The notes: generated by a model from the sequence alone, not told the origin. Counted from the stretch's first letter, positions 1-8,566 are shown. The stretch: DNA of 64,000 nucleotides from Bacillota bacterium (GCA_021771915.1 JAETNY010000006.1:124001-188000); one strand, 5' to 3'. Program-made: numbers and translations.

Positions 1-711
1 ATAAAAAGTTTCCGCCCGGGCGCCCATGGCACAGCCCAAACGCACAATCTCTTTCAGACCGCGCGTAATCAACGCCGCCTCCGTATTATCACCACAGCCC
101 ATGCCATAACAAATACCGCTGGCCAAAGCCAGAATATTCTTAAGCGAACCGCCCAACTCCACGCCAATTACATCACTGTTGGTATAAACACGCAGGCACG
201 GCGTGCTGAAAAGTTCCTGCACTGCGCGCATAACCTTTTCATCAGCAGCCGCGGCCACAATAGCCGTCGGTATGCGGCGGCTAACCTCCTCGGCATGGCT
301 TGGGCCGGAAAACACCGCCACAGGATTGCTCGGAAAAGCAGCCGCCAAAACCTCGCTCATACGCTGATAGGTTTGGGTATCAAAACCTTTTGCCACTGAA
401 ATCAGCACTGTTTCAGCCGCAACCGTATCGGTTTCTCGCAACTGCCGCGCCACCGGATAAACCGCATGGCTTGGTACTGCCATCACCAGAAAATCCGCCC
501 CAGCCGCACATTCCGCCAGAGAGTTGGTATAAAGCAAACTTTCCGGCAACTCAACCCCCGGCAAAAAGCGCGGATTAGCCTTTGTTTTTTGCAACTCCGC
601 CACATGTTCCGGCTCATTAGACCACAAAATCACCTGATGCTTATTTTCATGCAAAACCAGCGCCAGGGCTGTGCCCCAACTGCCGGCGCCGATAACGCCA
701 ACTTTTGCCAT
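1..711 (-). CDS. gpsA: Glycerol-3-phosphate dehydrogenase [NAD(P)+], C-terminus cut by the window edge
   Basis: It reduces dihydroxyacetone phosphate to sn-glycerol 3-phosphate, the backbone for phospholipids, in the cytoplasm. Translating the minus strand from the ATG at 711 gives 237 residues without a stop before the left edge; the family is about 330 residues. The N-terminus carries the Rossmann motif GAGSWGTALA. Further on are GPSHAEEV and ELGGSLKNILALASG, close to the family's ELAGxLKN signature with its catalytic lysine. The next upstream gene is plsY, which uses the product, so the two probably form a der-plsY-gpsA transcription unit. Identification is firm; only the C-terminal third is unseen. 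Confidence 0.95.
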   Translation of the reverse strand, partial: MAKVGVIGAGSWGTALALVLHENKHQVILWSNEPEHVAELQKTKANPRFLPGVELPESLLYTNSLAECAAGADFLVMAVPSHAVYPVARQLRETDTVAAETVLISVAKGFDTQTYQRMSEVLAAAFPSNPVAVFSGPSHAEEVSRRIPTAIVAAAADEKVMRAVQELFSTPCLRVYTNSDVIGVELGGSLKNILALASGICYGMGCGDNTEAALITRGLKEIVRLGCAMGARAETFY

Positions 712-735
712 ATGCTGTACCTCGCTAATCTCAAA

Positions 736-1335
736 TTATTTTTTTATATGAAAAGTTTTGCTTTCCGTGCCATTCAGCAGACGTTTAATATTGGCGCGGT
801 GCATAAAAAGCACCGTACCGGCCATCAGCAGATAAAGCACGCGGAAAAGTAACGGTTCCGGCAATACCAGCGCAGAAATGATAACCAAAGCGCAGGCACA
901 GATTGAACCAGCGGAAACATAACCGGTAATTACCACCAAAAGAACAAAACCGGCAAGCGCCACGCCGAAAACCAACGGCGATAACGCCAGCAAAGCGCCG
1001 GCGCCGCAAGCCACGCCCTTTCCGCCATGAAATTTCAGCCAAAAAGGAAAGGTATGACCAACAATAACAAAAACAAACGCCAGCAAACCGCCGGTTTCTG
1101 CCGCCAGCCACATGCCAATTTCCGCGCTGACAAAGCCTTTCAAAATATCAAGCGCCATAACCAGCGCCGCCAACGGTTTGCCCACCGCCCGGGCGGTGTT
1201 GGTGGTGCCGGCGCTACCGCTGCCAATGGTACGGATATCCTTACCGGTCACCATTTTGGTGATAATATAAGCAAAAGAAATTGAACCCAGTAAATAGGCT
1301 ATAACAGAAGCCAAAACACAACTTAATATGTCCAT
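736..1335 (-). CDS. plsY: Acyl-phosphate:glycerol-3-phosphate acyltransferase PlsY
   Basis: Integral membrane enzyme that moves an acyl group from acyl-phosphate to glycerol 3-phosphate, the first step of phosphatidic acid synthesis in most Gram-positive bacteria. The 199 residues match family length and are mostly hydrophobic helices. Family motifs are visible: an N-terminal GSISFAYI segment, GSGSAGTTNTARAVG near residue 40 and the HGGKGVA loop near residue 105. It lies 21 bases downstream of der and 24 bases upstream of gpsA, so co-transcription is likely. The context with gpsA supports the role. Confidence 0.96.
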   Translation of the reverse strand: MDILSCVLASVIAYLLGSISFAYIITKMVTGKDIRTIGSGSAGTTNTARAVGKPLAALVMALDILKGFVSAEIGMWLAAETGGLLAFVFVIVGHTFPFWLKFHGGKGVACGAGALLALSPLVFGVALAGFVLLVVITGYVSAGSICACALVIISALVLPEPLLFRVLYLLMAGTVLFMHRANIKRLLNGTESKTFHIKK

Positions 1336-1356
1336 AACCTTATTGTACCCTCCCAG

Positions 1357-2682
1357 CTATTCGTCTTTCTCCTGTTTGCCGATTACCTTAAGTACCAGCG
1401 GCGTACCCTCAAAACCAAAATTCTGGCGCAACTGATTTTCCAGATAACGCAGATAAGAGAAATGCATTAATTCCGGGTCATTAACAAAAAACAGGAAAGT
1501 CGGCGGTTTAATCCCGGCCTGACTGGCATAGAAAATCTTCAAACGCCGCCCTTTATCACTGGGCAGAGGGTTTAGCAAAATCGCCTCATTAAGAACCTCA
1601 TTCAAACGGCTGGAAGATATGCGCTTAACCTGTTCCGAGGCCGCAGAGTCCACATAATCCATAATCTTGTTAACACGCTGCCCCGTCAGTGCCGAAACAT
1701 AAACTACCTGGGCATAAGTCATAAAGGCCAGGTTTTCTTTCAACCTGGCCGCAAATTCCTGCATAGTGCGGTCATTTTTCTTCAGCAAATCCCACTTATT
1801 AACCACCACGACCATACCCTTGCCAGACTCATGCGCATAACCGGCAATCCGCTGGTCCTGCTCAGTAACGCCGTCGCGCGCGTCTAAAACCAACAGCACC
1901 ACATCGCTGCGGTCCACGGCATGCAGGGCTCTGGCCACACTGTAACGCTCCGTAGTTTCCGCAATTCTACCACGCCGGCGCATACCGGCCGTGTCTATAA
2001 TGCGGTATAGTTCGCCATTGCGTCGAAAATCGCTGTCAATCGCATCACGCGTGGTGCCGGCCATATCCGCCACAATACTGCGCTCCTTGCCCAGCAGCCG
2101 GTTGGTCAGCGATGATTTACCCACATTCGGCCGGCCAACCACTGCAATGCTAACGCTGGCTTCTTCCTGCTGCAATTCATGCTTGGGCGGAAAATGCGCC
2201 ACCACTTCGTCCAACAAATCGCCGGTATTCATACCGTGAATAGCCGAAACAGCTATGGGCTCGCCCAGCCCCAACTCGTAAAAATCTATAATTTCATCAA
2301 CCCTGGCAAAATTATCCATTTTATTTACACATAAAATAACCGGTTTACCGCTGCGACGCAGAAAATCAGCTGCTTCCTGATCCTCCAGCGTCAGCCCGGC
2401 ACGGCTATCCGTCACAAAAATAATCACATGCGCTTCTTCAATAGCAATAGCCGCTTGTCGTAATATGCCGGTTAAAATCTGGTCATTTTTATCGGTAAAA
2501 TCTATGCCGCCAGTATCAATTACCGTAAAATCGCGGTCCAGCCAGGTGGCGTCACGATACAGGCGGTCACGTGTTACGCCGGGCACGTCCTCCACGATAG
2601 CATGCCTGGCGCCAATCAACCGGTTAAACAGCGTGCTCTTGCCTACGTTTGGCCGCCCCACGATGGCCACAATCGGTTTCAT
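1357..2682 (-). CDS. der: Ribosome biogenesis GTPase Der (EngA)
   Basis: Essential double GTPase that assists maturation of the 50S subunit. Two G domains are seen, each starting with GRPNVGKS (near residues 9 and 183), each with its own NKxD motif (NKMD, NKWD), followed by a KH-like C-terminal domain from about residue 350. Length is about 441 residues, normal for Der. The ATG at 2682 is preferred to the in-frame TTG at 2685 because AAAGGA lies at a suitable distance upstream. It is read from its own promoter, facing away from the small-gene cassette that starts at 2916. Confidence 0.97.
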   Translation of the reverse strand: MKPIVAIVGRPNVGKSTLFNRLIGARHAIVEDVPGVTRDRLYRDATWLDRDFTVIDTGGIDFTDKNDQILTGILRQAAIAIEEAHVIIFVTDSRAGLTLEDQEAADFLRRSGKPVILCVNKMDNFARVDEIIDFYELGLGEPIAVSAIHGMNTGDLLDEVVAHFPPKHELQQEEASVSIAVVGRPNVGKSSLTNRLLGKERSIVADMAGTTRDAIDSDFRRNGELYRIIDTAGMRRRGRIAETTERYSVARALHAVDRSDVVLLVLDARDGVTEQDQRIAGYAHESGKGMVVVVNKWDLLKKNDRTMQEFAARLKENLAFMTYAQVVYVSALTGQRVNKIMDYVDSAASEQVKRISSSRLNEVLNEAILLNPLPSDKGRRLKIFYASQAGIKPPTFLFFVNDPELMHFSYLRYLENQLRQNFGFEGTPLVLKVIGKQEKDE

Positions 2683-2735
2683 CAAATCAATCCTTTCAAT
2701 CTTCCTATATGCTTATCTAATCTTTATATCATATT

Positions 2736-2764
2736 ATTATAACACATCATAAAAAAAAGTGCAA
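2736..2764 (-). promoter_or_regulatory. Sigma-70 type promoter of der-plsY-gpsA
   Basis: On the minus strand a -35 element TTGCAC (2759-2764) and a -10 element TATAAT (2736-2741) are separated by 17 bases, placed about 50 bases before der. Confidence 0.75.
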
Positions 2765-2780
2765 CTTATCATTTTGTAAA

Positions 2781-2809
2781 TTGCAATTTATTTCTAGGCA
2801 TGGTATAAT
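2781..2809 (+). promoter_or_regulatory. Sigma-70 type promoter of the 2916-4469 cassette
   Basis: TTGCAA (2781-2786) and TATAAT (2804-2809) with a 17-base spacer. It diverges from the der promoter and sits about 100 bases before the first small membrane-protein gene. Confidence 0.7.
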
Positions 2810-2915
2810 ATAATTTAAATACGATTTTGTTAAGCAAAATTTTAGAGATAATTTATTATTTAGCAAAATGATAATCTAATGAACAGTTTTTCTAATTGTG
2901 AGGTGTTGTAGAAAA

Positions 2916-3143
2916 ATGCAGAAAATAATTTTTGGTATGCTGCTAACCTTTATCGCCACCCTTTTTGCCCTCTGCACATTTATAATCGCCGCTTTGCAGC
3001 CTTGGAACTATAACGGTATCGGCGGCTTGCTAGGTTCTTTCCTGGGCACACACATGCTGGTTCCGTTCATCATCTCAATGTCTATAATGTGTCTGGGGCT
3101 GGCCATTTGCGCAAAAGAGGCTTTTTCCAAAAAAAAGAGGTGA
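2916..3143 (+). CDS. Small two-helix membrane protein, unknown function
   Basis: A 75-residue protein with two hydrophobic segments (about residues 5-28 and 45-65) and a short Lys-rich tail, so probably an inner-membrane protein. I do not recognise a family. The ATG at 2916 is chosen over the in-frame GTG at 2898 because GAGGTG (2900-2905) sits ten bases upstream. It is first in a plus-strand cassette with a second membrane protein carrying an HExxH motif and a YjbR-like gene. Confidence 0.7.
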   Translation: MQKIIFGMLLTFIATLFALCTFIIAALQPWNYNGIGGLLGSFLGTHMLVPFIISMSIMCLGLAICAKEAFSKKKR

Positions 3144-3147
3144 GAAT

Positions 3148-3195
3148 ATGATTTACACAATCAATAAAATTAAAGATATTCTAATTGAAAATTAA
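3148..3195 (+). CDS. Possible 15-residue ORF or gene remnant
   Basis: An ATG at 3148 follows AGAGGTGAG at a good distance and opens a 15-codon frame ending in TAA (3193-3195). It begins four bases after the preceding stop and is followed by another ribosome-binding site for the gene at 3218. It could be a translated micro-ORF coupling the two genes, or the leftover start of a deleted gene. The only support is the ribosome-binding site and spacing. Confidence 0.3.
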   Translation: MIYTINKIKDILIEN

Positions 3196-3217
3196 TTTCA
3201 AAGGAGTTTAGCAAAAT

Positions 3218-3721
3218 ATGCAAGAAAACGCCAAACTGCGCAAATGGTGCGCTCTTTTAATCGCCATTATAGCTTATTACATTATCCACGAGGGTGCCCA
3301 TGCCATAACGGCTTTATTTTTTGGTACGTTTGAGCGCATACAAATGCTGGGGCTGGGCGTGCAGGTTGTAATCCAAACGGAACTTATGAACGACTGGCAG
3401 TTAGGTGTTTTCTCTATAATCAGCAGTATCGCCACCCTGTTTGTCGCTTATCTGCTGCTGACTCTGACTAAAAATATCGTGCAGACCAACAGCAAACTAA
3501 TCAAAGCAATTGGCTATTACACAACATTTACCCTGCTGCTGATTGACCCCATATATATGACTTTTTTATATAAATTTGTGGGCGGCGGCGATATGAACGG
3601 CATTAAGCTGCTGTGGCTGCCAGAATTGGGCTGGCAGATAATTTACGGAATTATTGCAATCATCAATGTACTGCTAATTGCCAGATACGTTTATCCTGCT
3701 TATAAAAAAGCTTTTAATTAA
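3218..3721 (+). CDS. Integral membrane protein with HExxH motif (possible M50-like metalloprotease)
   Basis: 167 residues with about four to five hydrophobic segments. The first helix ends in IIHEGAHAI (around residue 24), an HExxH zinc-site motif embedded in a membrane helix, as in site-2-protease-like (M50) families. A later DPIYM segment lies in a second conserved-looking helix region and might supply a third ligand, but the canonical M50 NPxPxLDG motif is not seen. It is preceded by AAGGAG and lies between a small membrane protein and a YjbR-like gene. Proteolytic function is inferred only from HExxH and topology; it could equally be an inactive relative. Confidence 0.55.
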   Translation: MQENAKLRKWCALLIAIIAYYIIHEGAHAITALFFGTFERIQMLGLGVQVVIQTELMNDWQLGVFSIISSIATLFVAYLLLTLTKNIVQTNSKLIKAIGYYTTFTLLLIDPIYMTFLYKFVGGGDMNGIKLLWLPELGWQIIYGIIAIINVLLIARYVYPAYKKAFN

Positions 3722-3746
3722 GCCTAGTTTTTAAGGAGGTTTGATT

Positions 3747-4469
3747 ATGCACGCCGAAAAAGAATTTTTTCAACGGCAAAAGGTAAATTTTAACATTTTG
3801 CCTGATTACGGCTTTGAGCAAACCGCTGACGGCTTTCTTTACATCGCTCCACTGTTAAATAAACAATTTAGTCTGCAAATTTATATTGATATGAACGGTC
3901 AGGTTTGGACAAAATTGCTGGATAACAATGCAAACTCTGAATATGTTCTGCATATGGTTGATGATGCGCAAGGCGAATTTGTGGGCGCAGTACGTGAAGC
4001 CTATCAGGCCGAACTGCAAAAAATTGCAGACAAATGTTTTCAGCCCGATGTTTTTCAAAACCCCACAACACAGGCCGTTATTGCTTATGCCGCCCAAACC
4101 TATCAGGACAAACCGGAATTTCTTTGGCCTAAAACGCCGGATAACGCCATTTTACGCCGTCAGGATAATAAAAAATGGTATGCCGCCCTGCTGACTGTGG
4201 CCAGAAACAAAATCGACTTAACTAATAAAGACGCTAATGAGAAAATCGAAATTATTGATTTACGTCTGCAACCGGATATTTTAAGCCAAACGCTGGACGG
4301 CATAAAATATTTTCCCGGTTATCATATGAACAAAAAGCATTGGTACACCATTTGTCTGGACGGTTCTGTTGAGGACGCAGAAATTTGCCATAGATTGGAC
4401 GTCAGCTATGAACTTGCTAAAAAAAATAGCCGCCGTTCTCTTGAAAAACGGCGGCATTTTTTGTGTTAA
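3747..4469 (+). CDS. MmcQ/YjbR family DNA-binding-like protein with N-terminal extension; 3' end runs through a terminator
   Basis: About 240 residues. The C-terminal 110 match the MmcQ/YjbR (CyaY-like fold) family, with segments such as NKKWYAALLTVARNKI, DLRLQPDILSQTL and PGYHMNKKHWYTICLDG, and then LDVSYELAKK, where relatives usually end. Cellular function of the family is uncertain. The first 120 residues are an unrecognised alpha/beta region. The ATG at 3747 is used because AAGGAGG (3733-3739) is seven bases upstream. After LAKK the frame continues through eight A bases into a GC-rich hairpin and its T-run, adding a 14-residue tail; one more A would give AAA TAG exactly at the expected end. 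The tail is therefore probably a frameshift product or a sequencing error. Confidence 0.75.
   Translation: MHAEKEFFQRQKVNFNILPDYGFEQTADGFLYIAPLLNKQFSLQIYIDMNGQVWTKLLDNNANSEYVLHMVDDAQGEFVGAVREAYQAELQKIADKCFQPDVFQNPTTQAVIAYAAQTYQDKPEFLWPKTPDNAILRRQDNKKWYAALLTVARNKIDLTNKDANEKIEIIDLRLQPDILSQTLDGIKYFPGYHMNKKHWYTICLDGSVEDAEICHRLDVSYELAKKNSRRSLEKRRHFLC
4429..4462 (+). terminator. Rho-independent terminator inside the 3' end of the YjbR-like frame
   Basis: Arms GCCGCCGTT (4429-4437) and AACGGCGGC (4447-4455) are followed by ATTTTTTG. The A-run on the other side would let it also act for the converging ispH-rpsA gene, which ends at 4476. Confidence 0.8.
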
Positions 4470-4475
4470 CTGAAA

Positions 4476-6578
4476 TTATTCTTCTTCAGCAGTGTCTTCG
4501 GAGTTGTCTTTCAACAATTCTTTAATAGAAAGGCTCAGGCGTTTATTATCAGTATCAACGCTCAAAACCTTAACTTCAACAACCTGACCAGGCGCCACAA
4601 CATCTTCGGTTTTTTCCACGCGACCTTTATCCAGCTGGGAAATATGAATTAAACCCTCAACGCCAGGCTCCAGCTGTGCGAATGCACCAAACGGAGCTAA
4701 ACGCATAATGGTTGCGCTGACAACCGCACCCACCGGATATTTTTCAGCTGCCAGACTCCAGGGATTGGGAATTAACTGTTTCAAGCTGAGAGAAATCTTT
4801 TTCTTCTCCGGGTCAACGCTCAAAACATAAACCTCAATCTCATCGCCCTCTTTCAGCACATCAGACGGCTGATTAATTCTATACCAGGCCATCTGGGAAA
4901 CGTGCAGCAAACCGTCCACGCCGCCCAAATCCACAAAAGCGCCAAAATTGGTCAAACGAGAAACCACACCACGGCGAGTCTGCCCCTCGGCAATCTCCGC
5001 CCAGATTGTTTCCTGCTTTTTCTTCAACTCCTCCATCTTCAGCTGTTTGGGAGAAAGCAGCAGACGGTTTTTATCTTTATCACACTCGATAACTTTAGCA
5101 GAGAGTTCCTTGCCAACATAGGCTTTAACGTCCTCTACAAAATGTGTATCCAACTGGGAATAAGGCACAAAGCCACGCACGCCAACGTCCATCAAAACGC
5201 CGCCTTTAACAGCCTCAACCACTTTACCGGTTACCACAGTACCATCTTCCTTGGCAACCTGCAATTTATCCCAAATTTTAACCACGTCAACCATGCGCTT
5301 GGAAACCACAGGATAACCCTCTTTGTTCTCCTTGCGAATAACAATCACGTCAAATTTGTCGCCAACATGGAATTTTTCCCGAATATTTTCAGCTTCTTCC
5401 GCCAAAAGTTGATTGCTGGGCAGAATACCCTCTGACTTACCGCCAATATCCACCAGCATTTCTGTATCGCGTACCTGCACAACAGTACCCTGCACGCACG
5501 AACCACGGTGAATATCCTTAATGCCGTGATTGTAAAATTCCTCAAAAGAAACATCATCACCCATCTGGTCCAGGCTGGGACCCTCTGGTTCAGCCTCTGC
5601 TTTGGCTGCTGCCACCGGTTTGGCCGCACTGGGTACAAATGACATCTCTGCCGCAAAATTGCGTTTAACTTCCTGCGTTTCCTCTTTCACTTCTGCTGTT
5701 TGCTCCATAACTTCTTTCAGTTCTGACATTTTTACTACTACCTCCTCAATTATCCAATCTGGCGTTGATGCGCCGGCACAAACGCCTACGGATTTAATTA
5801 ATCCGCCAAATAAATCAGCCGGCAGCTCGTCTGCCCCCTCCACCAGCAAGGCAGGCACACCGCTCTCCTGACATATCTGCACTAATTTTTTTGTATTGGC
5901 ACTGTTCTTTCCGCCAATAACCACCATCAAATCAACTCTGGCCGCCAAGGCTTTGGCCGCCTGCTGACGCTGACGCGTAGCTCGACAAATCGTATCATGA
6001 AAACAAACTTCCGCCAGCCCGGGCTTCTGCTGCATAACCGCCAAAACCTCGGCCAAATTAGCTTCTGTCTGCGTGGTCTGAGCCACAACGCCCCAACCGA
6101 TTTTGCCCTCTGGTAAATCCGGCAAAGCGGCAGCTTCTGCGGCATTGGCCGCAATCCAGGCCGAATTGGCCGTCCAAGCCTTTATGCCCAAAACTTCCGG
6201 GTGGTTATGGTCACCCACAATCACCACCTGACGGCCAGCTTGAAAAAACCCTCGCGCCGCCCGCTGTGCTTTTTGTACAAACGGACATGTTGCGTCTATC
6301 AAATCCAACCCCAGGGTTTCAGCCTGCGCATAAACCTCTGGCCCAACGCCATGTGAACGAATTACAACCCTGGCCAACACATCTTCATTTGCCAAATCAA
6401 TATTCTCAAGGCTGTCAACTACACAAACATAAACGGAAAGTCTGGCAATTTCTCTGGGATTGTGAATAAGCGGCCCCAACGAATATATCCGCCCGGCGCC
6501 AGCGGCTGTTTTAGCCATTGTCACAGCGCGTTTCACACCGAAACAAAAGCCGGAACCCTCAGCAACCTGAACTTCCAT
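4476..6578 (-). CDS. ispH-rpsA: Fused IspH (HMBPP reductase) and ribosomal protein S1
   Basis: A 700-residue fusion. Residues 1 to about 285 are IspH, the [4Fe-4S] enzyme that ends the MEP isoprenoid pathway. Its three cluster cysteines are seen in GFCFGVKRAV, DATCPFVQ and DTICRATRQRQ, with substrate-binding histidines in PLIHNP and GDHNHPEV. From about residue 350 four S1 RNA-binding repeats follow (for example DIGGKSEGILPSNQ, DVGVRGFVPYSQL, DLGGVDGLLHVSQ, LEPGVEGLIHISQL). Such fusions are known from Clostridia and relatives. At the junction GAGGAGG (5741-5747) lies 11 bases before an in-frame ATG at 5729, so a separate S1 of about 417 residues could also be made. Confidence 0.96.
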   Translation of the reverse strand: MEVQVAEGSGFCFGVKRAVTMAKTAAGAGRIYSLGPLIHNPREIARLSVYVCVVDSLENIDLANEDVLARVVIRSHGVGPEVYAQAETLGLDLIDATCPFVQKAQRAARGFFQAGRQVVIVGDHNHPEVLGIKAWTANSAWIAANAAEAAALPDLPEGKIGWGVVAQTTQTEANLAEVLAVMQQKPGLAEVCFHDTICRATRQRQQAAKALAARVDLMVVIGGKNSANTKKLVQICQESGVPALLVEGADELPADLFGGLIKSVGVCAGASTPDWIIEEVVVKMSELKEVMEQTAEVKEETQEVKRNFAAEMSFVPSAAKPVAAAKAEAEPEGPSLDQMGDDVSFEEFYNHGIKDIHRGSCVQGTVVQVRDTEMLVDIGGKSEGILPSNQLLAEEAENIREKFHVGDKFDVIVIRKENKEGYPVVSKRMVDVVKIWDKLQVAKEDGTVVTGKVVEAVKGGVLMDVGVRGFVPYSQLDTHFVEDVKAYVGKELSAKVIECDKDKNRLLLSPKQLKMEELKKKQETIWAEIAEGQTRRGVVSRLTNFGAFVDLGGVDGLLHVSQMAWYRINQPSDVLKEGDEIEVYVLSVDPEKKKISLSLKQLIPNPWSLAAEKYPVGAVVSATIMRLAPFGAFAQLEPGVEGLIHISQLDKGRVEKTEDVVAPGQVVEVKVLSVDTDNKRLSLSIKELLKDNSEDTAEEE

Positions 6579-6697
6579 AGATTATGCCACCCTTACTCAC
6601 AATGTATTCTGTCCGTTCTTCTATATAACATATGCCAATTCTATATTTTATTCTAGGTAATTTCGGAAAATCCTGCTAGTCATGTAATATTTTTTAA

Positions 6698-7288
6698 TTA
6701 CAACATTTTTTCTATCTGCTGTTGAGCAAAATCAGCCGCCTTCAGTGCGTCCAGTTTATTCTTATCGTCCATAAATTCCTGCAAACCAAACGGCGCCCCA
6801 ACCTGAACCGTCGTTCGCGGTTTGCGCCAGCCAACATAATTGACCGCATTCTGAATGGCCAAAGGCAAAACCTGCGCTTTGCCGCGAGAAGCCAAAACAA
6901 AAGCTCCAGGCTTAAATGGCAAAAGAACATCATCAGTTTTATTGCGTGTTCCCTCGGGAAAAATACCAACAACCTCACCTTTTTTCAAATAGCCCAAAGC
7001 CGTTTTAATTGCTCGCATATCAGCTTCACCGCGCTCCACTGTAAAACTGCCCAGATAATGTATTAAAAAATTAAACGCCCGATTATCGGCATACTCGCTT
7101 TTAGCCATAAAATGAACCTGGCGTGGATAAACCGCCAGCGCCATCAACACAATATCACTCCAATGCCGGTGATTACCGATAAGCACCATAGCGCCGTCAG
7201 ACGGCACCTGTTGGCGCCCTGTAAAATGCACCCCAAACAGTTTGGAAAGACAAGTGAAAAAAATTGCAATAACTCTATAAAGCCACAT
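6698..7288 (-). CDS. plsC: 1-acyl-sn-glycerol-3-phosphate acyltransferase
   Basis: 196-residue membrane-associated acyltransferase that converts lysophosphatidic acid to phosphatidic acid. It has an N-terminal hydrophobic segment, the catalytic NHRHWSD (HX4D) motif near residue 39 and FPEGTR near residue 115, both defining the PlsC family. It lies 24 bases downstream of cmk and upstream of ispH-rpsA, an order common in Clostridia. It completes the phosphatidic acid route begun by PlsY at the window start. Confidence 0.94.
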   Translation of the reverse strand: MWLYRVIAIFFTCLSKLFGVHFTGRQQVPSDGAMVLIGNHRHWSDIVLMALAVYPRQVHFMAKSEYADNRAFNFLIHYLGSFTVERGEADMRAIKTALGYLKKGEVVGIFPEGTRNKTDDVLLPFKPGAFVLASRGKAQVLPLAIQNAVNYVGWRKPRTTVQVGAPFGLQEFMDDKNKLDALKAADFAQQQIEKML

Positions 7289-7312
7289 TTAAGCCTCCCC
7301 GTTCAAGCCAGT

Positions 7313-7972
7313 TCATGCTTCAACCAAATGGCGCACCGCCAACAAAACATCTTCTATCGAAAGGCCGGTAGTATCCAGATACACCGCGTCCTCAGCCTGA
7401 CGCAGTGGTGATGTTTCCCGGTGCATATCCCGATAATCGCGCTCATCAATATCCTGACGCACCTCATTCAAATCAGCTGGCAGACCCTTAGCCAACAACT
7501 CCTTATAACGGCGCTCGGCGCGCTCGTCAAGACTGGCCGTTAAATAAATCTTACAATCAGCCTGCGGCAACACCACGGTGCCAATATCCCGGCCGTCCAG
7601 CACAACCCGACCTCTGGCCGCCAACTCACGCTGCTTGGGCACCATATATTCACGCACCTGCGCCACGGCAGAAACCGGTGAGGCCGCCGCGCTAACCTCT
7701 GGCAAACGAATTTCTCGCGTCACATTCTGGCCGTTCAGAAAAATAAGATTTTCGCCATCTTGCAAACGCATATCAATCTGCACATCGGCAGCAATCTGAG
7801 CCAATTTAGCCTCGTCCGCCAAATCCACATCATTCTGCAATGCCTGATATGCAACAGCCCGATACATCGCGCCCGTATCAATATAAAGATAAGCCAACTC
7901 CTGCGCCAGACTTTTAGCAATCGTGCTTTTTCCTGCTCCCGCAGGGCCATCTATGGCAATAATATTCTTCAT
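7313..7972 (-). CDS. cmk: Cytidylate kinase
   Basis: Phosphorylates CMP and dCMP with ATP in pyrimidine salvage. A 219-residue protein with the P-loop GPAGAGKST at the N-terminus, YIDTGAMYRAVA and GRDIGTVVLPQADCKIYL, all typical of Cmk. The ATG at 7972 is chosen; the upstream in-frame TTG at 7993 lies inside the ribosome-binding site GGGAGGAG. It lies between a HutP-family gene and plsC on the same strand. Confidence 0.96.
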   Translation of the reverse strand: MKNIIAIDGPAGAGKSTIAKSLAQELAYLYIDTGAMYRAVAYQALQNDVDLADEAKLAQIAADVQIDMRLQDGENLIFLNGQNVTREIRLPEVSAAASPVSAVAQVREYMVPKQRELAARGRVVLDGRDIGTVVLPQADCKIYLTASLDERAERRYKELLAKGLPADLNEVRQDIDERDYRDMHRETSPLRQAEDAVYLDTTGLSIEDVLLAVRHLVEA

Positions 7973-8034
7973 ACTAAATAAAACTCCTCCCAATATATGC
8001 CACTATGCGGCCATTTATACATTATTAAGCAGAC

Positions 8035-8466
8035 CTAAACGGCTCGATGCGCCATGCCGACAGCAACCTCATTCAGGTGCAGCAGACCCACCTCCATCAC
8101 CATGGCCACGGTTATGTGGTCATGATAGCGTGCTATGCCGATTTTGCCGCCAATATTAAGCCCCAGGGCTTTGTTAAGTATCTGGGTAAAGGCTTCATGC
8201 GCCGCCCCGGCCACTGCGCCCTCCTCGCCGTGTATGTCGGCAATAACACCCTCACGCTTGGCCGCCACCACTGCGCGTTCAATAACTTTTGGCACTGCCG
8301 ATGAAACCTGACCGCCATAGTTAACGGCAACCACCTGCAAGCCCTGCTCCTGATATTTCTGCTTCAAAAGCAATTCGTCGTCACGGTTTTCTGAAAGCGC
8401 CATATACAAGGCCGCCGCCGCCACCCTTTTGCTGATTGGTTCCGGTTTTATGTTACTCTCACTCAC
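8035..8466 (-). CDS. HutP-family protein
   Basis: A 143-residue protein related to HutP, the histidine- and Mg-dependent RNA-binding antiterminator of Bacillus hut operons. The C-terminal half matches the clostridial branch: AVVAAKREGVI, GEEGAVAGAAHEAF, KALGLNIGGKIGIARY and GLLHLNEVAVGMAHRAV. No histidine-utilisation gene is in the window, and the gene instead precedes cmk, so its RNA target is unknown. A GTG at 8466 with GGAGG seven bases upstream is the best start. It has its own promoter. Confidence 0.85.
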   Translation of the reverse strand: MSESNIKPEPISKRVAAAALYMALSENRDDELLLKQKYQEQGLQVVAVNYGGQVSSAVPKVIERAVVAAKREGVIADIHGEEGAVAGAAHEAFTQILNKALGLNIGGKIGIARYHDHITVAMVMEVGLLHLNEVAVGMAHRAV

Positions 8467-8487
8467 AAGCAATCCTCCTTTGTCTAT

Positions 8488-8516
8488 ATTATACTTGTCC
8501 CAGCCAGTTTTTACAA
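8488..8516 (-). promoter_or_regulatory. Promoter of the HutP-family gene
   Basis: Minus-strand TTGTAA (8511-8516) and TATAAT (8488-8493) with a 17-base spacer, about 20 bases before the start codon. Confidence 0.75.
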
Positions 8517-8566
8517 CATTTTTCTGGTTTTTATTTATTTACTCCTGTCAATATTTATACCAAACA

